Below are positions 1 through 6,553 of a stretch of DNA of 16,093 bases, one piece after another. The notes under the pieces are model-generated. The model worked only from the letters and a program-made list of their open reading frames with translations, had not been told where the DNA came from and did no database searches. The translations under genes were made by a program, and so were the position numbers. Origin of the DNA: Clostridiaceae bacterium (GTDB lineage: Bacteria > Bacillota > Clostridia > Acetivibrionales > DUMC01); contig JAAZDH010000326.1 of NCBI GenBank assembly GCA_012512865.1, positions 1 to 16,093 on the forward strand. Reading direction: 5' to 3'. How positions within the stretch are numbered: the first letter of the stretch is position 1; each line of letters opens with the position of its first letter.

Positions 1-349
1 ATGCATAGGTTATCATGACCTTTACTTCACCAGCGCCTGCTATTTGCGATAAAATTGATTCCATCTTTTCTTCCAGCCCTTCATTCCAACTGCCAAGCCC
101 GGAACCCGCATCTTTTTCAGCCATGCTCCCGCCCATGCCGGTGTTGATCCTGTCACCCGTGATATAATCCCCGTCCGTTACCCTGTCATCCTTATTTTGA
201 ACAAGTGCTCCTCCCGCGATGATTATAATTATGCCTACGATAATAATTATGATGCAATTTTCTATAACCTTCTTTTTATCCTGTTTTGAGATGATATCCT
301 TTATACGGCTAATAACTTTATTTACCATATTCCGTATTAGTCCTGACAT
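1..349 (-). CDS. spoIIIAG: Stage III sporulation protein AG (partial, C-terminus off the left edge)
   Basis: This is the N-terminal 116 residues of SpoIIIAG; the reading frame is open to the left edge. SpoIIIAG is a mother-cell membrane protein whose extracellular domain forms a large ring in the SpoIIIA-SpoIIQ channel across the intermembrane space between mother cell and forespore. Visible here are a basic N-terminus, one strongly hydrophobic segment at about residues 32-50 (mostly isoleucine), a polar linker, and the start of the ring-building domain with the family-type stretch around residues 100-115 (AGEVKVMITYA). The ATG at 349 follows a GAGGTG ribosome-binding site. It is the seventh gene of the spoIIIA operon and begins 29 bp after spoIIIAF. 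Position and sequence agree, so the identity is secure; the rest of the domain cannot be judged. Confidence 0.93.
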   Translation of the reverse strand, partial: MSGLIRNMVNKVISRIKDIISKQDKKKVIENCIIIIIVGIIIIIAGGALVQNKDDRVTDGDYITGDRINTGMGGSMAEKDAGSGLGSWNEGLEEKMESILSQIAGAGEVKVMITYA

Positions 350-378
350 GGCACACCTCGCTTTATACCAACCTCGTT

Positions 379-1176
379 TTATTTAAATGATATAACAACA
401 TCTTCCTTTTTTATTGCAAGGAAACTGCTTATTCTATTTTCAAGCGTTTCCGCTATTTTGTACCTGGCAAGTTCATCACCATTCCCGATTGCCATGTTTT
501 TTGATTCCATTAAATCACCCTCTTTATCTCCTGTTTTGTCCTCAATTGTACTTTCCCCGCTTTTTGCCCCACCTGTTTCTCTACTTGTTTCTCTGCTTAC
601 TCCCTCTTTGCCTGTCTCCTCTTGCCCGCTTTCTCCAAGTTTTCCCATGCTTATTTGAATTTTTCCAATCTTCTCCACGGGAATAATTCTAAAACCAACA
701 TCTTCCTGCCTGCCTTTTTCTTTTCCATCCGTATTGCCATCTTCAATCAATACATATAAGTAAACCTTTTTAATTTCGCCAAAATAAATTGAATTATAAT
801 CTTCATTTATAGTGACATCTGCCTTTACGCCTTTTATTCCATCAATTCCCCTGGCTGCCCGTTCTATGCCTTCAACCAGCTTTTCCCTGTAAACCATGGC
901 AATCTGTTTTGCCTGTTCTTCCCTGAAGCCTGTACCGGCAACATGTGCTCCAACTTCAACTTCAAGGCTCCTTCCAATTTCACCGGGCAAGGACAAATCA
1001 TAACCGCCGGAAAAAAGCTTTAACAAGGGCTGAACTACAATGATAATTATAATAATACCGGTAATGACATTTAGAAAATTTTTTATCCTGCCCGACGGAA
1101 CCAGCATCTCCACCAGCACCAGGATGACAACCACAACAGTTATATCCAGGACCCAACCTTTAATAAAACCAATCAA
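379..1176 (-). CDS. spoIIIAF: Stage III sporulation protein AF
   Basis: SpoIIIAF is a membrane protein of the SpoIIIA-SpoIIQ complex. The N-terminus carries two membrane segments (about residues 9-26 and 34-52) with the family pattern of a Trp-Val start, a Pro-Ser between the segments and an isoleucine-rich second helix. A soluble domain follows, expected to face the intermembrane space. At 265 residues it is clearly longer than the roughly 206 residues of the B. subtilis protein. The excess lies in a hydrophilic, Gly/Glu/Thr/Ser-rich linker at about residues 180-232, before a final conserved segment. The first codon is TTG, preceded by a run of GGGAA and GGGG motifs, and it starts 19 bp after the spoIIIAE stop. 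Part of the linker is encoded by a 12-bp direct repeat (574-597). Confidence 0.93.
   Translation of the reverse strand: MIGFIKGWVLDITVVVVILVLVEMLVPSGRIKNFLNVITGIIIIIIVVQPLLKLFSGGYDLSLPGEIGRSLEVEVGAHVAGTGFREEQAKQIAMVYREKLVEGIERAARGIDGIKGVKADVTINEDYNSIYFGEIKKVYLYVLIEDGNTDGKEKGRQEDVGFRIIPVEKIGKIQISMGKLGESGQEETGKEGVSRETSRETGGAKSGESTIEDKTGDKEGDLMESKNMAIGNGDELARYKIAETLENRISSFLAIKKEDVVISFK
574..597. repeat. 12-bp direct repeat inside the spoIIIAF linker
   Basis: Two adjacent copies of TGTTTCTCTRCT (plus strand; they differ only at the R) lie in frame in spoIIIAF and encode part of its low-complexity Ser-Arg-Glu-Thr linker. The flanking sequence is similarly pyrimidine-rich and looks like older, decayed copies. 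Confidence 0.7.
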
Positions 1177-1195
1177 CTGGCCCCATTCCCTTCCC

Positions 1196-2461
1196 TCATC
1201 TCACCATGGCCGAGACATTTCCTGCTGTAATAACAGCAGTTACTGACACTATAAACATGAAAGCCACCACGGCTACGGCTGCAATTATTAATATTATTGA
1301 ATTTGATACATCATTTATGCAATCGGTGATTCTTTTATCCGATATAGGCTCGACCAATGCACATGTAATTTTATACAACATAGCAACTGCAGTAATTTTC
1401 ACAACGGGCACAAGACATATTGCAATCAGCACGAGAAGGACGATAACCCCTGCCGCGTTTTTAACCAGGAGTGAGCAGCCTATTACCATATCCGCGGCGT
1501 CCGAGAGATAACTTCCTACAACAGGAATAAACGTGCCAATGGCATATTTTACCGTTTTACTTGCAACACCGTCCGCTATGGCATTAATCGAACCTTGCAC
1601 TGTAATAAACCCTATGAAAACCGTAAGTATGATTCCAATTGTAATAGTGGCAGTTTTCTTGATCAATCCTGCCAATCTTGATAAACTAACCTTGCTCGAC
1701 ACGTTATTGGTAATTGAAAGTATGGTTGACAAGAACACCAGGGGGACAAACACGTTTTTTACAAGTGTTGCAGCCAATTCAACGGTCATAATTAACACCG
1801 GTTTAAACATCCCCCCCGATACAATATTTCCGCCTGAGACCAAAAGTGCTATCATTACCGGCACGGTTGCATACATGAACCCCACCATATTCTCAATTAC
1901 ATCGAGACCAAGTGCAGAGACCTCTTTAAACCCGATTACCATAAGAGATACCCCAACCATGTAACAGGCAAAAAAAGCAATTTCTCCAACGCTTTCACTT
2001 AAAAAAGAAGCCTGCAGGTTCTTTAGCAGTGCGCATAGGACAACCAGGACAACCAGGCTTAACAAGACATGTAAATTCAGGTATATTTCCTGCAAGAAAT
2101 AATCCATGCATTTCTTGATAATTTCTGCAATATTCAGCTTAAGTTCCCCTTTTAAAGCATCCCGTATCATTTCCCCGGGTCCATATCTTCCGAAAATATC
2201 GGCCATGCGGCTTGCGGAATACTCCTCGATATACTTTGTCAATTGCCTTATTTCATCTGAGTTGACCTGGTCTTCCAATATTTCTTCCTGCAAATCTTGT
2301 GAAAAACCATACTCCCCCGTGCTTTCCTCCCGGGCATATGTTCTTGCTTTTATCCCAAAGCCGGTCCAAGTTACAAGTATTATCAATATTGAAATGAAAA
2401 CCGGCAGGTTTGTTTTTTTTCTTGTAAGTTTTTTATGGCATACAGCCACAACAATCCCCAC
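1196..2461 (-). CDS. spoIIIAE: Stage III sporulation protein AE
   Basis: SpoIIIAE is the large polytopic membrane protein of the SpoIIIA complex and resembles a permease. At 421 residues it has the usual length. An N-terminal signal-like hydrophobic segment (about residues 20-36) ends near Ala-Arg-Ala and is followed by a polar region with the family-type helical stretch around residues 60-120. Several hydrophobic helices follow from about residue 130 to the C-terminus. Conserved-looking segments include the Gly-Val-Ala-Ser-Lys-Thr-Val-Lys-Tyr region and the following Pro-Val-Val-Gly-Ser-Tyr-Leu. The longest start is a GTG at 2461 with a poor ribosome-binding site. A second GTG four codons in (2449) has a better G-rich site (GGGGTGGGG) and may be the real one. 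It lies 41 bp after spoIIIAD. Confidence 0.94.
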   Translation of the reverse strand: MGIVVAVCHKKLTRKKTNLPVFISILIILVTWTGFGIKARTYAREESTGEYGFSQDLQEEILEDQVNSDEIRQLTKYIEEYSASRMADIFGRYGPGEMIRDALKGELKLNIAEIIKKCMDYFLQEIYLNLHVLLSLVVLVVLCALLKNLQASFLSESVGEIAFFACYMVGVSLMVIGFKEVSALGLDVIENMVGFMYATVPVMIALLVSGGNIVSGGMFKPVLIMTVELAATLVKNVFVPLVFLSTILSITNNVSSKVSLSRLAGLIKKTATITIGIILTVFIGFITVQGSINAIADGVASKTVKYAIGTFIPVVGSYLSDAADMVIGCSLLVKNAAGVIVLLVLIAICLVPVVKITAVAMLYKITCALVEPISDKRITDCINDVSNSIILIIAAVAVVAFMFIVSVTAVITAGNVSAMVR

Positions 2462-2502
2462 CCCAAGCCTAATTTGAGCCTAGCTAACATATGTATTAAA
2501 AC

Positions 2503-2901
2503 TTAAGGCATTAACTTCACAAGCATATCCAGCAAGGATGTAATTACAGGGATAGCCATTATTGCTATCAGTACCTTTCCGGCAAGTTCTATCTTGGAGG
2601 CAATTGTGTTTTCACCCGCATCCTTGCATATTTCAATCCCGAATTCAGTCACATAGGCAATGCCAACTATCTTAAACAACACCGGCAGGTACTGCATGTC
2701 AACATCCACCCTGTTTGCATAGGCTTTTATAAAATCCAGCACAGGTGTCAGCTTGCCTGCGACAAAAACAAATATGGTTATGCCTGCCAAAACGCTTGCC
2801 TGGATTGCAATTTCCGGCCTGTAACCCTTTATCATGGTCACCAGGATTGCAGATACAATCCCGAACACCACTACGCGGAATACATCCAATCCATCCTCCA
2901 C
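2503..2901 (-). CDS. spoIIIAD: Stage III sporulation protein AD
   Basis: SpoIIIAD is a small multi-pass membrane protein (about 130 residues, the family length) related to SpoIIIAC and part of the mother-cell SpoIIIA complex. Hydrophobic segments lie at about residues 8-24, 32-50 and 100-125. The diagnostic stretch is the middle Ile-Val-Gly-Ile-Ala-Tyr-Val-Thr-Glu-Phe-Gly, followed by Lys-Asp-Ala-Gly-Glu and Ala-Ser-Lys-Ile-Glu-Leu-Ala-Gly-Lys, which is nearly identical to the B. subtilis pattern. The longest start is GTG at 2901. A TTG four codons later (2889) has an ideal GGAGG five bases upstream and gives the same distance to the first conserved glycine as I recall for B. subtilis, so it may be the true start. 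It begins 17 bp after spoIIIAC. Confidence 0.94.
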   Translation of the reverse strand: MEDGLDVFRVVVFGIVSAILVTMIKGYRPEIAIQASVLAGITIFVFVAGKLTPVLDFIKAYANRVDVDMQYLPVLFKIVGIAYVTEFGIEICKDAGENTIASKIELAGKVLIAIMAIPVITSLLDMLVKLMP

Positions 2902-2918
2902 CTCGCATCCGCCATTAA

Positions 2919-3113
2919 TTAAAAATTAAACATCGCCCTTACCATGTTAAACAAATTCACGATTTCTCTTGCAACCATAATCAACACAAGGATTAAACCT
3001 GAAAGGGTTGTAAGCATTGCCAGTTCTTCACGTCCAGACTGTTTAAGAACCGAGTTGAGAATTGATACCAGTACGCCTATTGCCGCTATCCTGAAAATAA
3101 GGTCCATGTTCAT
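2919..3113 (-). CDS. spoIIIAC: Stage III sporulation protein AC
   Basis: SpoIIIAC is a 64-residue membrane protein with two hydrophobic segments (about residues 4-20 and 32-52), matching the very short family length. The pattern Asp-Leu-Ile-Phe-Arg-Ile-Ala-Ala-Ile-Gly with a downstream Gly-Arg-Glu-Glu is characteristic. I place the start at the ATG at 3113, which has an AGAGGAAAGG ribosome-binding site. The frame extends 20 codons further to a TTG at 3173, but that start has no ribosome-binding site and would add a basic, non-family peptide. It is the third gene of the operon, 56 bp after spoIIIAB. Confidence 0.93.
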   Translation of the reverse strand: MNMDLIFRIAAIGVLVSILNSVLKQSGREELAMLTTLSGLILVLIMVAREIVNLFNMVRAMFNF

Positions 3114-3169
3114 AATCTTACCTTTCCTCTCGCCATGTAGTTTAAACTGCAGCTTGAACCGGTCAAAGG

Positions 3170-3697
3170 TCAAATTAAAACCACAACTGTTGCAATCCCG
3201 CCCAATAAGCCTAGCGTCCTGTATAACCTTTCATTTTTTTTCTTCTTTTCTTCTGCTTTTTTCTCCTGCAGGCCCAGCTGTTGAAGCAAAAACCCGGTAT
3301 TCTTTAGCTGTCCTTCCAAGTCTGAATTCCCCAGCATTTTCCCGAAAGCCAGCAGAACATCCATATCTTCCGCGTTCAAGGCAGTTTTGCCTATGTTTTC
3401 CCTTACAGCCATCTCCCAGGCCAGGGACGCATTTATTCCCTGCTCTTTTTCCAGTTTCTCAACCGTGGACATGAAAAATTCTTTTACCGGGCTGTCAATG
3501 GAACTGCAAATTTTCCTGAATGCATCGGAAATGTAGGTTGAGAAAAACTTTATTTCATTTTCCAGCATCCGGATCATATCCTGCAGGATTCTCAATTGCA
3601 CCGGTCTTTGCGAGCAATGGCCTGACATGTAGTACCCAATGAAGCTTGAGGTTGAAATCACCATAATGCTCCCGATTATTTTAAGGACCATGGTCAT
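3170..3697 (-). CDS. spoIIIAB: Stage III sporulation protein AB
   Basis: SpoIIIAB has an N-terminal membrane anchor (about residues 4-22), a helical soluble region, and a C-terminal hydrophobic tail (about residues 158-175), the layout expected for this family, which resembles GspF/PilC-type secretion proteins. At 175 residues it is of normal length. The segment Arg-Pro-Val-Gln-Leu-Arg with a downstream Leu-Glu-Asn-Glu-Ile-Lys matches the family start of the cytoplasmic domain, and the central Leu-Gly-Asn-Ser-Asp-Leu-Glu-Gly-Gln is also typical. Two in-frame ATGs lie at 3697 and 3691; the second has the better spacing from the AGGAG site. That site lies in the last, degenerate unit of a 13-bp tandem array that also covers the end of spoIIIAA. 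Confidence 0.93.
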   Translation of the reverse strand: MTMVLKIIGSIMVISTSSFIGYYMSGHCSQRPVQLRILQDMIRMLENEIKFFSTYISDAFRKICSSIDSPVKEFFMSTVEKLEKEQGINASLAWEMAVRENIGKTALNAEDMDVLLAFGKMLGNSDLEGQLKNTGFLLQQLGLQEKKAEEKKKKNERLYRTLGLLGGIATVVVLI

Positions 3698-3770
3698 CTT
3701 CTCCTACGATACTCCTTTAGAATGCTCTCTTGGAATACTCTTCCGCGATACTCCCCTGGAATACTCCTTT
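3693..3770 (-). repeat. 13-bp tandem array across the spoIIIAA stop and the spoIIIAB ribosome-binding site
   Basis: Read on the minus strand, five contiguous 13-bp units (3758-3770, 3745-3757, 3732-3744, 3719-3731, 3706-3718) share the consensus ARRGGAGTATYSC, with one to four differences each. A sixth, strongly decayed unit (3693-3705) carries the AGGAG and first ATG of spoIIIAB. The first units encode the C-terminus of SpoIIIAA, the stop codon falls at the fourth/fifth unit boundary, and the later units make the intergenic leader. Because 13 is not a multiple of three, each unit is read in a different frame. Confidence 0.85.
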
Positions 3771-4838
3771 ATGCCGCATTTCCTGTAAATTCTTCTTTAT
3801 GCCGCCCTTCTTATAGATCAATTCCATACTTGTCCCATCAACAATTTCTTCTACCGTCCCCGGGCCGTCAACATTGCTTAAAACAACATACCTTTCGAAT
3901 AATCTCTCCTCCAGGAGGCTTAAAACCTCCCTCCTGCTCCTTAGCCCGGATATATTGTAACCATGGGCAGTTGCGATGATTTTTACGCCGGCATTCAAAA
4001 TGGCTTCAATTGAACTACTATCCCCCCTGTCACCTATTTCATCTGTAACTATAACCCTGGGAGACATTGAGCGAACCATCATTAACATTCCAACCGACTT
4101 GGGGCATGCGTCCAATACATCCGTGCGCACCCCGACGTCAAATTGGGGGATCCCCTCGTAGCACGAGGCTATTTCCGAGCGTTCATCCACCAACCCTACT
4201 TTCATGCCATGCAACCCGATTTCTCTTACCCCGTTGCTCAAGACCCTGGCAATATCCCTTACCAGCGTCGTTTTCCCGCACTGGGGCGGGGATATAATCA
4301 GCGTGTTATATACTTCACGGTTGCTATCCAGGATGTACTTTATGATTTTAAGGGAGCATCCTATTATTTCCTTGGAAATCCTGGCATTCAAAGCGGAAAT
4401 ATTCTTCATGCTTACCACTTTTCTGCCTTCGGTTATGGTTTTACCCGCAAGCCCCACCCTGTGCCCTCCCGGCAAGGTTAAAAAACCGTTTTTTATGTCA
4501 TCCTGGAAAGCATAAATGGAATTCCTGCTCATAATTTCAAGTGTTTTCAAAATGTCTTCATAGCTTGCTATAAATGCATTACATGCATTCTTGGTCAAAT
4601 CCCCTTCCTTGCTTACAAACCAGTCATCCATGTAATTTTGCACCATCAGCGGTTTGCCGGCGCGAAGCCTTATCTCCTCAAAGCACCGGAATTTCTCCGG
4701 CTTGATATTCTCCAAGGCATTCCTTACTTCTTTTGAAAAATAACTGGTAATATTGCCCCGGTTACTGTTACTATAAAGCAAGTTTATTACAGACCTCCCG
4801 TTTTCATAAAGTACCGGCAATAACGCCCGACAATTCAT
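3717..4838 (-). CDS. spoIIIAA: Stage III sporulation protein AA (ATPase)
   Basis: SpoIIIAA is the cytoplasmic ATPase of the mother-cell SpoIIIA complex, related to secretion ATPases. An N-terminal domain (about residues 30-170) is followed by the ATPase core: a Walker A motif with GKTT at 188-191, a Walker B-like region ending in Asp-Glu at 266-267, and a conserved Ala-Thr-Ala-His-Gly near 289-293. At 373 residues it is longer than the usual 310-330. Extra residues lie at the N-terminus (about 26) and at the C-terminus, where the last residues come from the 13-bp array. The ATG at 4838 has no ribosome-binding site. A TTG at 4781, 12 bases after GGGAGG, is a plausible alternative that removes most of the N-terminal excess. 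A weak sigma-E-like pair (ATATT at 4865-4869, CATAAT at 4847-4852) would place transcription start close to 4838, which also favours the later codon. First gene of the operon. Confidence 0.92.
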   Translation of the reverse strand: MNCRALLPVLYENGRSVINLLYSNSNRGNITSYFSKEVRNALENIKPEKFRCFEEIRLRAGKPLMVQNYMDDWFVSKEGDLTKNACNAFIASYEDILKTLEIMSRNSIYAFQDDIKNGFLTLPGGHRVGLAGKTITEGRKVVSMKNISALNARISKEIIGCSLKIIKYILDSNREVYNTLIISPPQCGKTTLVRDIARVLSNGVREIGLHGMKVGLVDERSEIASCYEGIPQFDVGVRTDVLDACPKSVGMLMMVRSMSPRVIVTDEIGDRGDSSSIEAILNAGVKIIATAHGYNISGLRSRREVLSLLEERLFERYVVLSNVDGPGTVEEIVDGTSMELIYKKGGIKKNLQEMRHKGVFQGSIAEEYSKRAF

Positions 4839-4901
4839 TCAAGTTAATTATGTAATTCGGTTACAATATATTAATATTTGTATTTGTCCAAATTTATGAC
4901 A

Positions 4902-4976
4902 TAAAAAAGCCTGACCCGGGTTAATTACCGGGCACACCACTAAATCGGTTTTCCGGTAATTAATCCAGGGCCAGGC
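4902..4976 (-). terminator. Long hairpin terminator between the CD1247-type gene and spoIIIA
   Basis: The arms 4909-4931 and 4953-4976 are nearly perfect inverted repeats of about 23 bases (outer GCCTG/CAGGC, inner TTAATTACCGG/CCGGTAATTAA) around a 21-base loop. On the minus strand the stem is followed at once by a T run (complement of 4903-4908). It fits a rho-independent terminator for the operon ending at 5125 and insulates the sporulation operon. The stem is unusually long for this role. Confidence 0.8.
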
Positions 4977-5124
4977 CATACAACCGGGAAATAATGCATT
5001 CATGTTTCCATGTTGTTCTTATTTATTCCAAGGTCTCATGCCATAGTAGCATTTATCAGCGTTTGTTTAGGAGAGGTTTATATCAAGGCAGTAGTCGCTT
5101 AAAGAGGCCGGTTCACTGCCCCGT
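4977..5124. other. Gene-free spacer downstream of the CD1247-type gene
   Basis: The spacer between the zinc-ribbon gene and the terminator hairpin is about 148 bp. I see no reading frame with a ribosome-binding site and no repeat. An AGGAGAGG motif near 5068 lies on the plus strand, but no start codon follows it at a sensible distance. Confidence 0.5.
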
Positions 5125-5634
5125 TCAATCGCCCATCCACTCTATGTCAATAATTTCGTGGCACTTGGGGCATTCTACCGTACTTACCTCCCCTTCAATG
5201 TACTCTTCCTTGCCAATCTCGATAGCCGTAAAGCAACACGGGCATTCCACCACGTAAAAATCCTGTTCGCATTCTTCCATGCGCCCTTCACCGTACTGTC
5301 CATCGCACTCATCACATTCATAATTGTTTCCTTCATACTCGTAACTGTCAACGGGGACGGCACCACAAAAATCGGCATCGTTTTCCGCATCAAACTCACT
5401 TATTCCCTTACAATTGTATATCATGTTCTCAATGTCGCTCAAATCATCATCTATGCCGATAATCTGTTCCTTGTGCTGCTCCTGCACGCTTGCCAGTTCT
5501 TCTATGGCCAGAGCCATATCATCCATAACGTCAACTATTGCTTTTAACAGCTGGTTTTCCATGGTTGGCTTGCCTTCTTGCATGCTTTCAACAAGGCTCC
5601 GTAAATAAGCCATTCGCTCCTTCAAATGATTCAT
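5125..5634 (-). CDS. CD1247-type N-terminal domain protein with C-terminal zinc ribbon
   Basis: The 169-residue protein begins with the helical pattern Leu-Lys-Glu-Arg-Met-Ala-Tyr-Leu-Arg-Ser-Leu-Val-Glu, which I recall from the clostridial family named after C. difficile CD1247. Members often sit beside spoIIIA or efp. A coiled helical N-terminus of about 75 residues is followed by an acidic, Cys-rich middle and a C-terminal zinc-ribbon pair (CPCC and CPKC, about 26 residues apart), each followed by a hydrophobic strand. Function is not established. A role in binding nucleic acid or protein partners would be a guess from the zinc ribbon. The start at 5634 is chosen because GGATGGGGA precedes it; an ATG 21 bases upstream has no ribosome-binding site. 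Last gene before the 4902-4976 terminator. Confidence 0.8.
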   Translation of the reverse strand: MNHLKERMAYLRSLVESMQEGKPTMENQLLKAIVDVMDDMALAIEELASVQEQHKEQIIGIDDDLSDIENMIYNCKGISEFDAENDADFCGAVPVDSYEYEGNNYECDECDGQYGEGRMEECEQDFYVVECPCCFTAIEIGKEEYIEGEVSTVECPKCHEIIDIEWMGD

Positions 5635-5682
5635 CTTGCATCCCCATCCATTCATGTTTTAAAACAATGATGCCATGTGAAG

Positions 5683-6240
5683 CTACAACCTCTCCATGTA
5701 CTCCCCTGTCCTGGTATCTATCCTTATAATATCGCCCTGGTTCACAAAAAGAGGTACCCTCACCACGGCACCGGTTTCCACGGTGGCAGGCTTCGTCGAT
5801 CCGCTAACCGTGTCCCCTTTTACGCCGGGCTCGGTATGGATTACTTCCAGCTCCACGAAATAGGGAGGCTCAACGCCAAACACCTTGTCTTTAAAAGACA
5901 GGAACTTGACCACCATGTTCTCCTTGATGAACTTGAGCGCATCTCCCAGTATATCCGCGCCCAGGGGCACCTGCTCGTATGTTTCCACATCCATGAAGTA
6001 GTAAAGCTGCCCGTCATTATAAAGGTACTGCATGTCCTTTCTTTCAATGTGGGCCTTTGGCATTTTATCCGTGGGGCTGAAGGTTTTTTCAACTGTCACC
6101 CCCGTAATAATATTTTTAAGTTTTGTCCTCACGAAAGCAGCACCTTTCCCGGGCTTTACATGCTGGAATTCCACCACCTGGTATACGCTCCCGTCCATTT
6201 CAAAAGTAATGCCATTCCTAAAATCTCCTGCAGTAATCAT
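5683..6240 (-). CDS. efp: Translation elongation factor P
   Basis: EF-P binds between the P and E sites of the ribosome and relieves stalling at consecutive prolines. The full 185-residue, three-domain protein is present. The KOW-like domain I carries the loop Pro-Gly-Lys-Gly-Ala-Ala-Phe with Lys32 at the tip, the residue that is post-translationally modified in many bacteria. The C-terminal OB fold ends in the family signature Asp-Thr-Arg-Thr-Gly-Glu-Tyr with a short Met-Glu-Arg-Leu tail. The ATG at 6240 follows a strong GGAGG. A candidate sigma-A promoter lies about 170 bp upstream. The preceding gene encodes an Xaa-Pro peptidase, a common clostridial pairing. Confidence 0.97.
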   Translation of the reverse strand: MITAGDFRNGITFEMDGSVYQVVEFQHVKPGKGAAFVRTKLKNIITGVTVEKTFSPTDKMPKAHIERKDMQYLYNDGQLYYFMDVETYEQVPLGADILGDALKFIKENMVVKFLSFKDKVFGVEPPYFVELEVIHTEPGVKGDTVSGSTKPATVETGAVVRVPLFVNQGDIIRIDTRTGEYMERL

Positions 6241-6553
6241 GTCTCTTATACCTCCATTACACTTATCAAATCAAAAAATAAGTTCACCTTTAAGATCTAT
6301 TTCAAGATCAATTTTAAAGTCTCTCTTAAGAGTACCTTTGCCAAATTCCAGTATTTCTTACAGGACAATTATTCCCTCTATTATTATTAATTTCCTTGTT
6401 TAATATTAATATTAAATTATATCCGGTAACTTTTCAAGGATTATTACGGTTAATATTACTGCCAATAAAAGGTTTAATGGGCCGCAATCCTTTATTAAAC
6501 GGTATCTCTTTCAAGGCGCCTTAAGCTCTTCACCTGGGTTAATCACTTGTAAA
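6241..6553. other. AT-rich efp leader region
   Basis: This 313-bp gap between pepP and efp is AT-rich, with many TAATATTAAT stretches. It contains a weak hairpin (minus strand GTTTAAT at 6494-6500 with ATTAAAC at 6472-6478, then CTTTTATT) that could end pepP transcription, and a promoter-like pair listed separately. I see no gene and no recognisable riboswitch. Confidence 0.45.
6409..6437 (-). promoter_or_regulatory. Possible sigma-A promoter for efp
   Basis: On the minus strand, TTGAAA (6432-6437) is separated by 17 bases from TAATAT (6409-6414). A perfect TATAAT at 6416-6421 overlaps the spacer but lacks a matching -35 element. The AT-rich surroundings make chance matches likely, so this is a weak call. 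Confidence 0.3.

Noticed and set aside
3114..3173. 20-codon N-terminal extension of spoIIIAC
   Set aside because: It needs a TTG with no ribosome-binding site; the ATG at 3113 has one and gives the family length.
5677..6390. 237-codon plus-strand open frame opposite efp
   Set aside because: It is antisense to a clearly identified efp, has no ribosome-binding site, and its protein resembles nothing I know.
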